A stretch of 64,000 bases of DNA from Sunxiuqinia sp963677175 (GCA_963677175.2 CAXXES010000006.1:434001-498000), one strand, 5' to 3'. Positions 16,697 through 26,906 are shown, numbered from the stretch's first letter. Notes: generated by a model from the letters alone, not told the origin. A program made the numbers and translations.

Positions 16697-16891
16697 CCAA
16701 CTGCCATAGGGTGTCGCGGGTTCGAGGGGGCTTCGGAGTTCTGCGGATGTCCTCATCAACTTTGTGGTCTTTGCGTTAAAATAAAAGGCAGCAGGCGAAT
16801 CCCAGCAATTGGAGCGTCATTCCGAACTTGTTTCGGGATCTGTTGGCGGGTTGTGGGTAGCTGCAAGCCTCAAGCTGCAAGTAGCGCGGCA

Positions 16892-17040
16892 TACTAACGA
16901 ATCGCGGTTTAGAGGGGGCCGGTGCAGCTTGCCAAGTGGCGTGGTTTGTTGTGCTTAATTTAAACACCCAAAGGTTTTTGGAAACACTTTGGGGTTTGCT
17001 AAACACGCCAGCCCTTTCTCTTCAGCCTAAGCTAATGACC
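16892..17040. repeat. Dispersed intergenic repeat, diverged copy C
   Basis: Shares CTAACGAATCGCGGTT and AAAGGTTTTTGGAAAC, in the same order and similar spacing, with the copy at 41671-41815. The middle differs. It has its own inverted arms around GTTTAGCAAACC-like sequence (GTGCTTAATTTAAACACC and GGTTTGCTAAACACGCC). Confidence 0.5.
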
Positions 17041-17099
17041 CGGGGACTCTTATGATTTTTCATCACGCTCTCAATTATGGATTTAACTCACAACTGCAT

Positions 17100-17162
17100 G
17101 ACCCTCCCTGGCCCTCCCTTCAAAAGGGAGGGAAGTCGCGGCTTGCCGCGGCAGGGTAGGTC
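17100..17162. repeat. Nested GC-rich hairpin repeat
   Basis: Inner stem CCCTCCCTT / AAGGGAGGG with a short loop, an outer pair GACCCTCCCTG / CAGGGTAGGTC, and a second hairpin GTCGCGGC / GCCGCGGC between. Similar elements are common between genes in Bacteroidota. A shorter relative is at 3446-3462. Confidence 0.6.
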
Positions 17163-17445
17163 AAAACGTGTGGCTAATGACCGGTTATCTAACTTGTCTG
17201 GCCTTTCAGGGTTTATTCTTTGCTCTTTAGCCATTGGTTGGACAACCCGAAACCCAAGACTGGCTAATCGCTTCTTGCGGCTCGCAGCTTGCTCTTGCTG
17301 CCTACTGGGACTGGATACTGATCACTTCTTCTCTTTTCCGTCCGCGGGGGCGATGGTGCTTTTTGCAACTTTAGTTCGCGGACGGTGCTGAAGAGAGGTG
17401 CTTCGATCCCGGGATTCCGCTCCCTTCGGATCGCTCTACCCCGGG

Positions 17446-18243
17446 TTATTGATATTTTTCAAAGTGCTTAACCGGATAGGTTTCGTCTGACTCTTCAAAA
17501 AAAAGCCTAACGCCAACAGGATCATCGGTGTTGATGAAGTCAACGCTTAGGTTAATCAGCGTTTGATACATCGGAAGGCAATCGACCGTATTCCAGAATC
17601 GAACAGGTTTGTCTTTTTGGTGACAGGCCTGAATAAATTCTGCCAGGATCAGTGAGTCTTTTTCAGCTAACGTCCCCTCACCTTTCCACTTGCTGAAATC
17701 GGAGAAGTTCCGGCTGATCAGTGCAATTTTCGGGGCACTCGTTGCTGTAATATCTTCGGGGCTCCGGGCATCAAAGACAATAAAATCCGGATAGTTTGCA
17801 TAATCCTTAACTGGCGGCCGGTTTCCCGATATAATCAAGAAAACAGGTTGTTTTGCTTTTCCGAACAAGTCGGGATAATCTTGGGCCAGTTCAACCAACG
17901 CCTTAAGCGTGCTTACAGCTTCGCCTTTCAGATCGATCAAAAGATTAACTCCTTCAATGGATTTTCCGAGCAAAAACAACTGTTCCAATGGTTTGAAATA
18001 GAGCTTTTCGAGCGTTCGACTTGCCGCCAGCTCCTTTTCCTCATGCCCGACGAGCAGTTGCCCTTCCTGCAAAAAGATGTCGACTTCAATCAGCTTTGCT
18101 CCGGCTTCATAGGCTTTCCAAAACGGTGCATCCTGGTGATAATCGTTGTGGGAATGAATAACCGGAAGTTTTGTTGAAACCTGTGCATCTGCCAACCGAA
18201 CGAACATGGACAGCATAAAACTAAAGATCAGAATTCGTTTCAT
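17446..18243 (-). CDS. Secreted PI-PLC/GDPD-superfamily phosphodiesterase
   Basis: 265 residues with a Sec signal peptide (residues 1-20, cut after ADA). The catalytic TIM-barrel begins with VIHSHNDYHQDAPFW, holding the first catalytic His and Asn, then GAKLIEVDIFL with the metal-binding Glu/Asp, and LLVGHEEKEL with a second His. The class is the uncharacterised PI-PLC/GDPD group typical of Bacteroidota; members hydrolyse phosphodiester bonds of phosphatidylinositol or glycerophosphodiesters, exact substrate unknown. Last gene of locus A, 15 bases after the PI-PLC-like lipoprotein, so it should be co-transcribed from the sigma/FecR-controlled operon. Complete. Confidence 0.8.
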   Translation of the reverse strand: MKRILIFSFMLSMFVRLADAQVSTKLPVIHSHNDYHQDAPFWKAYEAGAKLIEVDIFLQEGQLLVGHEEKELAASRTLEKLYFKPLEQLFLLGKSIEGVNLLIDLKGEAVSTLKALVELAQDYPDLFGKAKQPVFLIISGNRPPVKDYANYPDFIVFDARSPEDITATSAPKIALISRNFSDFSKWKGEGTLAEKDSLILAEFIQACHQKDKPVRFWNTVDCLPMYQTLINLSVDFINTDDPVGVRLFFEESDETYPVKHFEKYQ

Positions 18244-18258
18244 CGTATTTTTAATTTA

Positions 18259-20148
18259 TTATTCGCAACCTCTAACTGTAACAAGTTTATTTTTGACTTC
18301 CTGTTCTGCGACGTAATCCTGATACATATCGGCATCAAATGGGCGATCCGATACAGCAAACATCACATCAGTACATTGAATATTATCGTACTGTGAATCG
18401 CCGGCAGAATTCTCCATGTGAAAAATACGACTAATATAGCTATCATCTTTATTGTCGATATAATTTCCAATGTCGTTACTGTAGTTTTTGGGATACCGCC
18501 AGTCTGGCGAAACCAATTTATTACCTTCGCGGTAACGTTTCAGCTGTAGGAAGTTTTCCTGAAGCTCTCCGTCGGTTGTTACAAAAGGCTCGAAATCGTT
18601 GGTATAAGCGCTCTTGGTGATGTTATTATTGGGTTGAATATAGAGAATTACTTTCCCGGGTAATCCTTCATCTTCATCCCCGTTTTCATCCATAAAGTAG
18701 CGGGTTTCTCCATCGACAATTTTCGTTTGATCAACAATCGATTCGCTCTGAAAACCACTGGAATTATGATAGCGGAGTTTATCGCCAAACTTCTCCTGCA
18801 TCAGCAAAATAATATTCTGCCACTTGGCATCGGCAATCCACTGCCCGTAGTCCTTAAGCTCTGTCATAATAAACAGTGGCTCATGATCCGGATTTTGGTT
18901 GCACCAATTGGCGATGTAATCAATCCAATCGGAAAGAACAATTGAAGATGGATTATCGACATCCAGGTCCACTTCATCGCCCGGGGCATCATGTCCCAGT
19001 GCGAGCGTTCCCATATTGACCAGCGCCAATTGCACATTGTCGTTTTTTTGCAGAAGGGCATAGTAACCCTTTTTTGATGGGAAATACTGTACCTCGGCTC
19101 CCGACAGCAAGTCAATCTCGCTCTCGTATTCCAATACCAGATTTGGTTTGTCATTATCCATCACCAATTGAGCTTCGCTCAGATCGCCACTGGCTGTGTA
19201 AGAACAAACGTAAGTTTTCCCATTACTTAAACACGCGGTTACACTTCCTTGCAGGGCATCAGAAGTACTGTTTATGGTACCGGCTGTGGTCCAACTATCA
19301 CCCGCTGTATCAAGAGTTACCACACTGAAATTGGCAACATTCCTGGAATTATGACGAAAAAGATAAAGCGTGCTGTTTTGTATAAAAGGACTGATCGATT
19401 CATTTGGGTCAACTGCTGAAAGGGTATAAATGGCGTCGTTCAGCACAAACTCATCACGATCCAGCGAAACTTGATAAACTTCATAGCTTTCCAACTTCGG
19501 ATCGTATACTGACAGAAAAGTCTGACCATCGTAAATGAAAGGATTCAGTTCAGCGTCTATGTGATTTGTCGTACCATCGAAAACTGATTTTAAGGATTCC
19601 CCATCAAAATTAGCTATCGTTAAACTGCCGTCGCCCGGCAAATAGCTAAAGACATACAGTTTACTTTCGGTTGGCAAAGTACAGAGCGCTGCATTTTTTC
19701 CTACCGCTCCATCATTGACGCTTTCACTAACCAGGTTCTGACCGTCGTCGGTTAATTCGTAAATCCTTGTTCGTCCGGATGACTGGTCATAAGTTATCAG
19801 GTAGCTCTCTTCCTGATACTCGAAAACCAGGAACTGATCGACCGTTTCCGACCAGCTTTCGTTGAGCTTTTCCCGGGTATAATACGGGAACAGGTCGAAT
19901 TCCAAGAAACGGAGTCCTTCATTCAGTTGTGTCTTAATCCCTTCCCGCTGCATTCCATTCAGGTTTCCGGAATAGGAATTATGGGTTCCCCGGAAGAAGA
20001 ATTGCCGATAGATCGCTGTTGTTGAATCTCGTGTCGTTTCATTGTATTCCTCGTCAACAGGAGCACTGGCTTGCTTTTCTTCTTCGAAAATACATCCGCA
20101 CAAAGCGAGTAACCCAAGAATCAATCCGAAAATGACTTCTTTATCCAT
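18259..20148 (-). CDS. PI-PLC-like lipoprotein with a propeller-like domain inserted in the barrel
   Basis: 629 residues. Lipobox LCGC with Cys19. The catalytic barrel starts at FFRGTHNSYSGNL (His56), continues with GLRFLEFDLF (Glu83, Asp85), and then is interrupted: residues about 101-382 are five to six beta-rich repeats (FLVFEYQEESYLITYD, KLYVFSYLPGDGSLT, TLYLFRHNSRNVANF) that read like propeller blades. From about 395 the barrel resumes (SSIVLSDWIDYIANWCNQ, PLFIMTELKDYGQW) to the end. PI-PLC-type enzymes cut phosphodiester bonds on inositol or related headgroups at the cell surface; the insert may bind substrate or a partner. It sits in locus A between the DUF285 protein and a smaller phosphodiesterase. 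Substrate unknown. Confidence 0.72.
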   Translation of the reverse strand: MDKEVIFGLILGLLALCGCIFEEEKQASAPVDEEYNETTRDSTTAIYRQFFFRGTHNSYSGNLNGMQREGIKTQLNEGLRFLEFDLFPYYTREKLNESWSETVDQFLVFEYQEESYLITYDQSSGRTRIYELTDDGQNLVSESVNDGAVGKNAALCTLPTESKLYVFSYLPGDGSLTIANFDGESLKSVFDGTTNHIDAELNPFIYDGQTFLSVYDPKLESYEVYQVSLDRDEFVLNDAIYTLSAVDPNESISPFIQNSTLYLFRHNSRNVANFSVVTLDTAGDSWTTAGTINSTSDALQGSVTACLSNGKTYVCSYTASGDLSEAQLVMDNDKPNLVLEYESEIDLLSGAEVQYFPSKKGYYALLQKNDNVQLALVNMGTLALGHDAPGDEVDLDVDNPSSIVLSDWIDYIANWCNQNPDHEPLFIMTELKDYGQWIADAKWQNIILLMQEKFGDKLRYHNSSGFQSESIVDQTKIVDGETRYFMDENGDEDEGLPGKVILYIQPNNNITKSAYTNDFEPFVTTDGELQENFLQLKRYREGNKLVSPDWRYPKNYSNDIGNYIDNKDDSYISRIFHMENSAGDSQYDNIQCTDVMFAVSDRPFDADMYQDYVAEQEVKNKLVTVRGCE

Positions 20149-20198
20149 AAGTAATATATTAAAGGAGAGGATTCTCGAATCCCCTCCTTAATTGTAAG

Positions 20199-21734
20199 TT
20201 AATAGTCTCTGTTGCAGTAATTGTTGTTATCACTACTGTCAATATCGAAAAGCGGTTTGTAAGCATCGTCCCATTGTGGAGCATCAGCGTCAAAATCGAA
20301 GTTACACTTAACGCTACTAACATCCCAGCCGGAAAGATTTTGGTTGAAGACCTTGTTTTCCTTGAACAGATTCTGCATGTTCACCACGCTACTGACGTCC
20401 CAACCAGAGATATCCTGATTAAATGCACATTCCTCTCCTCCAAACATGGTTTCCATGTTATCCAAATTACTCAGGTTCCAAATTACAATCGACGAATTGT
20501 TGAACTGGCTATTTTTAAACATATCCCACATACTCACCACCTGGCTAACATCCCAGGCACTCAGGTCGCCATTATAACTGGATTCGCGGAACATTTCGCG
20601 CATGGTTATCACATTTCCCAGTTTATCCCCCCAGCCAGAAAGATCCTGATCAAAAGAAGTATTGCCCCGGAAGATCGATTGGAAGCTGGTTACCTTCGAT
20701 ACAGCCCAGTCTCCGATTGGTTGATTGAAAGGGCAATCACGAAACATATTTTTCAATGTTCTTGCACTGCTTACATCCCAGTTTGAAATATCCTGGTTGA
20801 ATGCAGACTCTCGAAACATGGTTTCAAAGGTTGTGACCTGACTAACATCCCATTCATCCAACGGCTGATTGAAATTCGTAGCCTTGTAGAAAACATCCTG
20901 CATACTTATCACTTTGCTGACATCCCAATGATTAATGTCGCTGTTAAAAGATGTTGCTTCACGAAACATCGCTTTAAGGTTGGTCGTTTCACTCAGGTTC
21001 GGAGAATCGCTTGCACTAACTTGTAAGTTGGAACATCCTCTGAAATAAGCTCCGTCGTTACCCAATTTCAACTGACCCCATGCTGAGATGTCGACAATGT
21101 TGTTTGCACTTTCGGCGGTTTCGTAAAAATTGAAGCCGTCAATCTCTCCCCAAATAATTACGGTATATTCACCTGCTTCAGCATAAGTATGGCTTGCGGC
21201 TTCCAGATCGTAAGCAGCAACAATACTGGTTTCGCCATCTCCCCAGAAAACTTTAAAATTGTAGTTTCCACTTTCGATCAACGGTAAAGTAATTGTTTCA
21301 TTGGCATCAACATCCCATACCGATACAAGTTCCTGATCTGATTCAAAAAGCTCAAGTACTTTCAAATAAACGGTATAATCTTCATGGAGGCCATAGCCGG
21401 AAACGGTAAGATAGGTGGTATCCGGATTGATGGCTTCTCCTGAAGCTAAATTGATTTCCATACCATCGGGAAAATAGATGGTTGGGAAAATTTGTTGTCC
21501 GTTGGCCTTTGAAGGCAGGGTCGCAACAATTGAACGAGAAGAATTGGAGACAGAAGCTGTGATATCTTCGTCAATGAAGCTATTGTTTGCAGCTTGAATA
21601 ACAAGCGAATCAATGTAGACATCTCTCGTGTCCACGGAATAACTGGTGCTGTCAATATCGCAGGAATTCAGAAATATACTAATCAGAATAACTGTAAATG
21701 CAGTTAACCTAATTGTCCATTTTATTTGTTTCAT
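20199..21734 (-). CDS. BspA-like surface lipoprotein with DUF285 repeats
   Basis: 511 residues. Lipobox LNSC (Cys25). Residues 30-120 form a beta domain, 130-210 a PKD-like domain (SHTYAEAGEYTVIIWGEIDG), and from about 225 there are some nine repeats of about 24 residues of the form FNQDISNWDVSSARTLKNMF, the DUF285/BspA-like pattern that folds as a leucine-rich-like solenoid. Such proteins are surface-exposed and bind ligands or other cells. Being encoded after SusD in locus A, it occupies the place where a surface ligand-binding protein is usual. Substrate unknown. Intact. Confidence 0.85.
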   Translation of the reverse strand: MKQIKWTIRLTAFTVILISIFLNSCDIDSTSYSVDTRDVYIDSLVIQAANNSFIDEDITASVSNSSRSIVATLPSKANGQQIFPTIYFPDGMEINLASGEAINPDTTYLTVSGYGLHEDYTVYLKVLELFESDQELVSVWDVDANETITLPLIESGNYNFKVFWGDGETSIVAAYDLEAASHTYAEAGEYTVIIWGEIDGFNFYETAESANNIVDISAWGQLKLGNDGAYFRGCSNLQVSASDSPNLSETTNLKAMFREATSFNSDINHWDVSKVISMQDVFYKATNFNQPLDEWDVSQVTTFETMFRESAFNQDISNWDVSSARTLKNMFRDCPFNQPIGDWAVSKVTSFQSIFRGNTSFDQDLSGWGDKLGNVITMREMFRESSYNGDLSAWDVSQVVSMWDMFKNSQFNNSSIVIWNLSNLDNMETMFGGEECAFNQDISGWDVSSVVNMQNLFKENKVFNQNLSGWDVSSVKCNFDFDADAPQWDDAYKPLFDIDSSDNNNYCNRDY

Positions 21735-21849
21735 GAAAAATCAATTTTAAAGTTGAGATTAAGGTCACGGACCTATTTGATATTTTCGGTTTCGCTTTTA
21801 TCACAGATTGTTAAAGACTCGAAACATGACACTAAATTATTCGCACTAC

Positions 21850-23229
21850 TTAATAACCGGGGTTTTGCTCCATTTTGGTAATGTCAATTTCTGATTGAGG
21901 GATCGGAGCCAGTAATCGGAATGATTCCACAGTTGTGGCGCTGCCTTCGCTTTCGAAAAATGCATCCATCGTTTCAATGGCTGTTTTGGTTCTGAGTAGA
22001 TCACACCAGCGATGTCCTTCTCCTACGAACTCGAATCTTCGTTCCTGAGCTATCGCATCCCGAACAGCAGACTGTGTCGACGCAGCTGTATCATCCAGTC
22101 CAGCCCGCTTTCGGATCATATTCAGATAAGTTACTGCTTCAGATGTTTCACCGTTTTCGTTAAGACATTCAGCATAAAGAAGTAAAACATCGGCGTATCT
22201 TACCACATAGTGATTGTCTCCGCCGTCTCCAACGCTGGAGCTTGGCGATTTTGTCCATTTATTGATATAATAGGTATTTCCGGATTTATTGATTAACTCC
22301 CGGCGACGGTCACTCAAATCATAGCGTTCATACAGGCTGCTTTCCATAGCCATTGCTCCGGCCCCACCTTCATCATCCGGCTGTGTAAAATTGTAGTAGT
22401 AACTGTTACCCTCACTTTTGCTATCCAAGTCAGAAGCGAATTGCACACTGAATACATCTTCTGAGCTTCCTTCGTTCTCAACGCCATATAGTTTGTCAAG
22501 GTCTACCAGATCAAACTTACCCGAAGAAATAATGGAAGCCAGTAGCGTCTCTGCTTTCGAAAACTCCTGTAAAGTCATGTAGTGTTTGGCTAAAATAGCC
22601 TCAGCTCCATATTTGTTAACCCGACCGGTACTGTTGGTTGTAGGCAACAAATCGATTGCATCGGTCAGATCTTCCTCAATTTGCGCATATACCTTGTCCA
22701 ACGGTGTTCTTGCATCATCAAAGGCATTCGTTGGGTCATCAATTTCAATAACAAGCGGAACTGCACCATAAATCGTAGAAAGATTATGGTACAGAAGTCC
22801 ACGGATAAATTTCATTTCTCCTTTTCTTACCGATCGGGTTGTCTCGCTGTCGTATTCAACAACATCAATTACATTCAGAACTGTGTTAGCATACAAAATG
22901 CCTTCATAAGAATTTTCCCAGATGCTGCTGGCAAATCCGGTTGTACTCGTCCAGGTAAACGTTTCCAACGGACTAACTCCATTGTGTGTGTTTGGCGCCT
23001 GAACATAGGTATTGTCTGAAGGAATTTCTCCCCAAAGAATCATGTAATAGTTGTATAACTCTTGCAGACTATTATAGGCTGCGGTAACGGTTGTTTCGAC
23101 ATTCGTCTCAGTTGTATAATAGTTGTCGGCTAAAATGCGGGTTTCCGGCAACTGGTTCAGCTCGTCATCGCAGGCGGCAAACAGCAGCACAATAGCAGTA
23201 CAAAGTATTAGTTGTTTTATTTTAAGCAT
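21850..23229 (-). CDS. SusD/RagB-family outer-membrane lipoprotein (locus A)
   Basis: 459 residues. Lipobox FAACDDELNQLPE, with the family's usual start after the Cys (residue near 20). TPR-like helical pairs follow: VETTVTAAYNSLQELY, LYANTVLNVIDVVEYDS, MKFIRGLLYHNLSTIYGAVPL, and the conserved C-terminal block AQERRFEFVGEGHRWCDLLRT, a SusD hallmark. SusD-like proteins form the lid of the SusC transporter and capture ligand at the surface. The gene follows susC by 11 bases. In sugar systems SusD binds glycans; here the neighbours are phosphodiesterases, so the ligand may be a phosphorylated polymer or headgroup. Confidence 0.95.
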   Translation of the reverse strand: MLKIKQLILCTAIVLLFAACDDELNQLPETRILADNYYTTETNVETTVTAAYNSLQELYNYYMILWGEIPSDNTYVQAPNTHNGVSPLETFTWTSTTGFASSIWENSYEGILYANTVLNVIDVVEYDSETTRSVRKGEMKFIRGLLYHNLSTIYGAVPLVIEIDDPTNAFDDARTPLDKVYAQIEEDLTDAIDLLPTTNSTGRVNKYGAEAILAKHYMTLQEFSKAETLLASIISSGKFDLVDLDKLYGVENEGSSEDVFSVQFASDLDSKSEGNSYYYNFTQPDDEGGAGAMAMESSLYERYDLSDRRRELINKSGNTYYINKWTKSPSSSVGDGGDNHYVVRYADVLLLYAECLNENGETSEAVTYLNMIRKRAGLDDTAASTQSAVRDAIAQERRFEFVGEGHRWCDLLRTKTAIETMDAFFESEGSATTVESFRLLAPIPQSEIDITKMEQNPGY

Positions 23230-23240
23230 GATTTCTTCTT

Positions 23241-26200
23241 TTAAAATGATAAATTAATACCGGCAGAAACAATTCTGGGGACTGAGGTTGTACCTCCGAT
23301 AAACCCTCTGTTCAGTGGATTACCGGTGTCTCCCCCATCCGGATTCATCCCTCTGTACTTCGTCCAGGTATATAAATTGTTCGCTGAAAGATAGATACGC
23401 AGGCTCTTTAAGCCCAGATCGTCAATGACCGAATTAGGGACATTGTATCCAATCTGCAGACTTCTCAATCTTAAATAATCGGCATCCAGAACATTATAAT
23501 TAGTCGGGTTCCGGCTTGCTTGTCTCGTGGTTGTATTGCCGTAAGCATCGGGTGGTGCAAGAAAACCGGCAGGATTAGTATCTGGATTCCAGTAATTTTT
23601 GAAGTAATAGTAATTCGTGTTCGTAAAAGCTTCTCCGTATTCCAGGTATCTGGATGTCATTGCGTCAAATGCAACCCGGCCGAATGTACCATTGAAATTC
23701 ACGTCCAGATCAAATCCTTTATAAGCAAGGTTAATTCCAAATCCATAAGTGACTTCAGGTTTATAATCACCCAGCGAAACACGGTCATCCGAATTAATAA
23801 CATCGTCATGGTTGGTATCCTGGAAAATGTAATCACCGACTTCGGCAGAAAATGCTGTCGATTTCTTGCTTTTATAGTCTTCAACCTCTTCTTCTGATTT
23901 CAGCAGACCTATGATTTTATATCCGTACATATTGGCCAGAGATCCACCTACTTTCGTAATAAACCGTTCATTGCCTCCTTCATACATCTCTTCTGTTCCA
24001 CCAAGAGAAATGATTTTATTTTGATTTGTTGTTAAATTTCCGCGAAAGCCAATAGCCAAATCTCCCAGGTAAAAGTCAGATCCTTTAACTTCGAACTCCC
24101 ATCCTTTATTTTGCATTTCTCCGACATTTTGCAGAGAAGTATCATACCCGGTATGAGTTGGTACAGGCCTATTCAATAGCAAGTCCGAGATATTGGCAAT
24201 ATAATATTCAACCCCCAGGTTAACTTTATTAAAGAAACCGAGATCAACCCCAAAATTATTCGAGATATTAGTTTCCCAGGAAAGATTGTAGGAAGGTGCA
24301 CTGGTCGGAGCTGCACCAGCAGTCAGTGTACCGTTGTAGGGATAATCTTTTCCTGTTCCAATTGTCGCAAACTGTGCATAATTCCCAATCTGGTTGTTAC
24401 CAGTTTGCCCCCAGCTATAACGAAGTTTTGAGTAGGTAAAGAAATTGCTCTCCGGAAAGAAAGATTCGTTGCTTACCACCCAACCAGCCGAGAATGAACC
24501 GAAAGTACCATAGCGATGATCTCTTCCAAAGCGGGAAGATCCGTCTCTCCGAATAGATGCTGTCAGAAAATAGGTGTCATTATAATCATAAAGTACACGG
24601 CTAAAGTAGGACAACTGGGTCCAGGCACTTCGTGATGCATTGGCTGTCTGAGTCGTTGAACCTGCGATGTTTTCCAGAATATCGTTTGTAAAATCATCTC
24701 CTGCAGCCGACAAGCTCGAAGAAGCACTCCTTTGAAAGCTTTGTCCTAAAAGAATATTGAATGAGTTTGCACCGAAAGAGAATTTGTAGTTGGCTGTATT
24801 TTCAGTCAAATAATCAATCTGGTGGCCTCTACTCTCAGAGCCCTGCTTTGTGTCCCTTTCACTGATCAACCTGCGATATGATCCGGTTAACATCGGTGCA
24901 TACTGGTCGGTAAACTTATATGCCAACAGGTAACCTAAGGAGGTCTTTAAAACAAGATTCTTAACCGGTTCTAAAGACAGGTAGGTATTTCCAAATGACT
25001 GAAATTCTTTGCGATGATACTTTGATAATTCGGCCATTGCAACAGGGTTTTCCTGCATATTAGCATTATATGGTCTGTTGGCTATGATTTGAGCTTCAAT
25101 ATTATAGCCTGTCGGATCGCTATCGTTGTAAGCAGAGAAGAAAGGATACATATAAACCATTGCTTGTCCTGCCGGGTCGATTGGGAAACGGTAATTATTG
25201 CCACCATTAGTTAATCCCCGGTCGGCATAGTAGCCATGGATGTTTATTCCAAATTTGAAAGACTTGTTCAGTTCTGTATTCAATTTAAGATTTGCAGTAT
25301 ACCGCTTTTGGTCGGCGGTAATGACAATCCCTTCCTCATTCGTATATCCCACAGATGCAACGTAATCTGTATTGTCAGTAGCACCGGAGATATTCAGATA
25401 ATGATTTTGGACTTTTCCAACCCGATAGACTGCTTCTTCCCAATCAAAATCAGTCAAGCCAGATTCATTGTTTAAGTAAGGGACCGTGTAGTCTAAAATT
25501 AGTTCCCGAACATTGGCGCCATTCGCTAATCGTTCCTCTTCTGTATCACTAATATTAGCATTCGAATGGTTTTTCAAATAGGCGTTATTTCTTCCGTCGC
25601 GAAAGAAAATCGCAGCATCGTATGCATTTAACAAATCATAAGTACCGGTACGTTCCTGCACTCCATAGACCGATTGTACCTGTACTGTCGACTCTTTCTT
25701 CTTTCCCTTTTTAGTGGTAATCATGATCAATCCGTTGGCTGCACGTGAGCCATAGATTGCCGATGATGCTGCATCTTTAATAACATCAATCGTCTGGATG
25801 TCATTCGTATTGATAATATTCAGAGAGCTTCCTTCTGCCAGCGGAAAACCATCAACAACAATAAGTGGATTTGAATCTTGCGTAATTGATCCTGCTCCTC
25901 GAATAGTAATTGTATTTCCATCCCCCGGATTTCTTGCATTTGTTAAAATGTCAACTCCGGACAACTTGCCTACAATAGCCTGATCAAAGTTTGCATTCGA
26001 ATATTGTTGTAGTTCGTTGGCGTTGACACTCGCTACCGCTCCCGTAAATTTTTCTTTTGAATTGGTTCCATAACCAATCACAACCAGGTCATCAAGTGTA
26101 TTAACAGCTTCTTCCAATTTAAAATTCAGATCCGTACTCGACGCTGTAACGATCTTCTCCTGAGACTTATAACCGATAAAAGAAACGACCAGTATCGTAT

Positions 26201-26726
26201 TTTCGGCATCTACAGTGATGGCGTATTCTCCGTCTGCATTAGCAACGGTTCCGGCAGTTGTTCCTTTAATCACAACGCTGGCCCCAGGAAGTGGAAGACC
26301 CTTTGAATCGGTTACTTTTCCGTTAACACGGATGGTTTTCTGGTCAATGTTCTCTTGGTAACCTTCTTTTCTTGTAAGATAAATCCGTTCATTAATAACC
26401 TGGTAAACCGTATTGGTACCGGTAAATACTTCGTCCAAAACGAAGGTGATTGGCTTGTCATTTACATTGATTGTTATAACCCGGTTTAAATCCACATCCT
26501 TCACTTTATAAATAAAATGAAAGTCACTACTCCCCTCAATTTCATCGAGCAACCGGCTCACGGTCACGTCTTTTAAATGAATCGAAATTTGCATTTGTTG
26601 TCCCTCTGTCACTTTTGCCTGAACATTAAATATCGACAGGAACGTAAAAAAGATAAGAAGTCTCATTTTTAGGTCAAATTTTAAAAGCGGTTTTAACCTG
26701 CTTAGTGTATTAAGCAATTTTTTCAT
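23241..26726 (-). CDS. SusC-family TonB-dependent transporter with STN signalling domain (locus A)
   Basis: 1161 residues. N-terminal signal peptide (residues 21-37), STN domain at about 45-110 (LKDVTVSRLLDEIEGSSDFH), carboxypeptidase-regulatory-like domain at about 130-210 (VTDSKGLPLPGASVVIKG), plug domain with the SusC marker DDLVVIGYGTNSKEKFTG and a barrel ending RIVSAGINLSF. It imports ligand captured by SusD with TonB energy; the STN domain lets it signal to FecR at 26907. Upstream, between fecR and this gene, is a plus-strand hairpin with a T-tract that may end an antisense RNA. Intact. Confidence 0.95.
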   Translation of the reverse strand: MKKLLNTLSRLKPLLKFDLKMRLLIFFTFLSIFNVQAKVTEGQQMQISIHLKDVTVSRLLDEIEGSSDFHFIYKVKDVDLNRVITINVNDKPITFVLDEVFTGTNTVYQVINERIYLTRKEGYQENIDQKTIRVNGKVTDSKGLPLPGASVVIKGTTAGTVANADGEYAITVDAENTILVVSFIGYKSQEKIVTASSTDLNFKLEEAVNTLDDLVVIGYGTNSKEKFTGAVASVNANELQQYSNANFDQAIVGKLSGVDILTNARNPGDGNTITIRGAGSITQDSNPLIVVDGFPLAEGSSLNIINTNDIQTIDVIKDAASSAIYGSRAANGLIMITTKKGKKKESTVQVQSVYGVQERTGTYDLLNAYDAAIFFRDGRNNAYLKNHSNANISDTEEERLANGANVRELILDYTVPYLNNESGLTDFDWEEAVYRVGKVQNHYLNISGATDNTDYVASVGYTNEEGIVITADQKRYTANLKLNTELNKSFKFGINIHGYYADRGLTNGGNNYRFPIDPAGQAMVYMYPFFSAYNDSDPTGYNIEAQIIANRPYNANMQENPVAMAELSKYHRKEFQSFGNTYLSLEPVKNLVLKTSLGYLLAYKFTDQYAPMLTGSYRRLISERDTKQGSESRGHQIDYLTENTANYKFSFGANSFNILLGQSFQRSASSSLSAAGDDFTNDILENIAGSTTQTANASRSAWTQLSYFSRVLYDYNDTYFLTASIRRDGSSRFGRDHRYGTFGSFSAGWVVSNESFFPESNFFTYSKLRYSWGQTGNNQIGNYAQFATIGTGKDYPYNGTLTAGAAPTSAPSYNLSWETNISNNFGVDLGFFNKVNLGVEYYIANISDLLLNRPVPTHTGYDTSLQNVGEMQNKGWEFEVKGSDFYLGDLAIGFRGNLTTNQNKIISLGGTEEMYEGGNERFITKVGGSLANMYGYKIIGLLKSEEEVEDYKSKKSTAFSAEVGDYIFQDTNHDDVINSDDRVSLGDYKPEVTYGFGINLAYKGFDLDVNFNGTFGRVAFDAMTSRYLEYGEAFTNTNYYYFKNYWNPDTNPAGFLAPPDAYGNTTTRQASRNPTNYNVLDADYLRLRSLQIGYNVPNSVIDDLGLKSLRIYLSANNLYTWTKYRGMNPDGGDTGNPLNRGFIGGTTSVPRIVSAGINLSF

Positions 26727-26738
26727 ACTTTTGATTGT

Positions 26739-26813
26739 ACTTTAACATGTTTAACTTTTTTAGTTTAAGCATTTATGAATCGGAAGATGAGTCCAACATT
26801 TTCCGATTTTTTT
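26739..26813 (+). ncRNA. Candidate antisense RNA over the susC leader (locus A)
   Basis: Plus-strand hairpin AATCGGAA (26778-26785) / TTCCGATT (26801-26808) ends in seven T's, a good intrinsic terminator on the strand opposite the operon. A TACTTTTG box matching the -7 consensus lies at 26726-26733; no clear -33 box. The predicted RNA would be about 75 bases, antisense to the susC 5' leader. The loop shares TCCAACA with the equivalent hairpin of locus B. Prediction only. Confidence 0.4.
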
Positions 26814-26906
26814 ATTTCATGCTTATGGAATTTTCCGGATACGACTGAAACGTTTTTCTATAGCATCTGTCTGGATTCTTACATAGGCTTCTGGTTTTAA
26901 TATGAG

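Larger units (their letters stand above)
16697..17445. other. Gene-free stretch filled with repeats
   Basis: About 750 bases without a credible gene. It contains a GTCATTCCGAACTTG repeat near 16822, a diverged copy of the dispersed repeat (16892-17040), a nested GC hairpin (17100-17162) and a CCCGGG-bounded segment (17406-17443). The open frames here follow the repeats and show no protein features. Confidence 0.7.

Noticed and set aside
17077..17391. 104-residue plus-strand frame
   Set aside because: It lies in a repeat-rich gene-free region and its peptide simply translates GC hairpins.
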